From positions 1-14,904 of the forward strand of contig JACOUZ010000250.1 of assembly GCA_016177515.1 (NCBI GenBank): 14,904 nt of DNA, read 5' to 3'. This document shows, one piece after another, positions 14,590 through 14,904 of the stretch. The stretch is from Acidobacteriota bacterium (lineage in GTDB: Bacteria > Acidobacteriota > Polarisedimenticolia > Gp22-AA2). How positions within the stretch are numbered: the first letter of the stretch is position 1; the number at the start of each line of letters is the position of its first letter. A model generated the notes under the pieces. The model was given only the letters and a program-made list of their open reading frames with translations. It did not search any database and had not been told where the DNA came from. The position numbers were made by a program, and so were the translations under genes.

Positions 14590-14864
14590 GTCCCTTCCCC
14601 CTGAGGCATCCCCGGTTCCGAGTGGCCGGCCAGACCAGGCCGCCGCGGCGTGGCTCATGGCTCGCTCGGGCTGGGCCCTTGTCGTCCATCTGTCGCGCAT
14701 GGCCCGGCTCGAAATCGCCACGCCGCGGCGTCCCGGTCTGGCCTGCGACGCACCTCTGGGAATCTCTCCGCGCACCGGTCCGGGAGGCTCCTCGCGTCCT
14801 CGCCGTACCGGAACGGGACAGAACGGGCCGCGTGCGGCCGGTCGCGCTCCGCTGAGGTGAGGCG
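14590..14864. other. 275-nt non-coding stretch after the HD-GYP gene
   Basis: No convincing gene is seen on either strand; the open frames here are short and low in family character. The segment contains the long inverted repeat at 14628-14743 and two copies of GAACGGG ten bases apart (14811 and 14821). A short palindrome GGCCGC-gt-GCGGCC lies at 14826-14839. A good ribosome binding site closes it at 14854-14860. No T-rich terminator was found after the HD-GYP stop. Confidence 0.6.
14628..14743. repeat. Long imperfect inverted repeat forming a two-part hairpin
   Basis: The arms 14628-14654 and 14717-14743 are 27 nt each and complementary at 25 positions; the mismatches are 14640/14731 and 14637/14734. 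Inside them, 14667-14677 can pair with 14701-14711 over 11 positions, two of them G-U. This leaves a 12/5-nt internal loop and a 23-nt apical loop. The structure begins 38 nt after the HD-GYP stop and has no T-run. It could be a structured RNA, a 3'-end stabilising hairpin, a REP-like element or a small non-autonomous element; sequence alone does not decide. Confidence 0.75.
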
Positions 14865-14904
14865 ATGAGGGGGCACCACCTGCTGGGTGGAGAGATGCAT
14901 ACCC
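14865..14904 (+). CDS. Possible start of a further gene, cut by window end
   Basis: An ATG at 14865 is preceded by GAGGTGAG at 14854-14861, an excellent match to the anti-Shine-Dalgarno sequence at suitable spacing. Thirteen codons are open to the window end, reading MRGHHLLGGEMHT. This is too short to recognise a family. The call rests on the ribosome binding site alone and could be wrong. Confidence 0.4.
   Translation, partial: MRGHHLLGGEMHT

Noticed and set aside
14700..14725. Possible tRNA T-arm (CTCGAAATC) near the hairpin
   Set aside because: The flanking bases cannot form a T-stem, and no matching anticodon or acceptor arms were found.

Overview
The window is a GC-rich bacterial chromosome segment with no sign of mobile DNA. 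It holds two essential gene clusters that converge on one strong terminator, followed by a divergently transcribed signalling gene. The lipid A and inner-core genes show that the organism has a Gram-negative outer membrane with lipopolysaccharide. The gene order secY-adk-map-infA-rpmJ, the four-cysteine adenylate kinase lid and the zinc forms of S4 and L36 argue against a typical gammaproteobacterium. An Acidobacteriota-like or similar deep-branching phylum fits, but this is inference from style and gene order only.

Region 1 (about 2-7454, + strand) is the end of the spc operon joined to the alpha operon: rpsE (5' end outside the window), rpmD, rplO, secY, adk, map, infA, rpmJ, rpsM, rpsK, rpsD, rpoA and rplQ. 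Genes overlap or lie within about 50 nt of each other. A textbook Rho-independent terminator at 7495-7520 closes the run. Three of its ribosomal proteins carry long, low-complexity Ala/Lys/Glu tails: L30 at the N-terminus, S11 at the N-terminus and L17 at the C-terminus.

Region 2 (7554-13202, - strand) is a six-gene envelope operon, read right to left: waaA, lpxK, an lpxL-type acyltransferase, gmhB, a heptose-7-phosphate kinase and a heptose-1-phosphate adenylyltransferase. Five of six genes are joined by 4-nt stop/start overlaps or, at lpxK/lpxL, a 1-nt gap. Together they add Kdo to the lipid A precursor, phosphorylate and acylate lipid A, and make ADP-heptose for the inner core. The two activities that form bifunctional HldE in E. 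coli are two separate overlapping genes here. A near-consensus promoter sits so close to the waaA ATG that its transcript should be almost leaderless.

Region 3 (13203-14904, + strand) holds a divergent HD-GYP protein whose receiver domain has lost its phosphoacceptor Asp and other key residues, while its HD-GYP residues are intact. A 275-nt non-coding stretch follows and contains a long imperfect inverted repeat (27-nt arms, 25 matching). The first 13 codons of a further gene may begin at 14865 behind a good ribosome binding site.

Most of the window is conserved housekeeping sequence. The points most worth checking are the ribosomal protein tails, the apparently leaderless waaA promoter with an overlapping dyad, the degenerate receiver of the HD-GYP protein and the long hairpin downstream of it.
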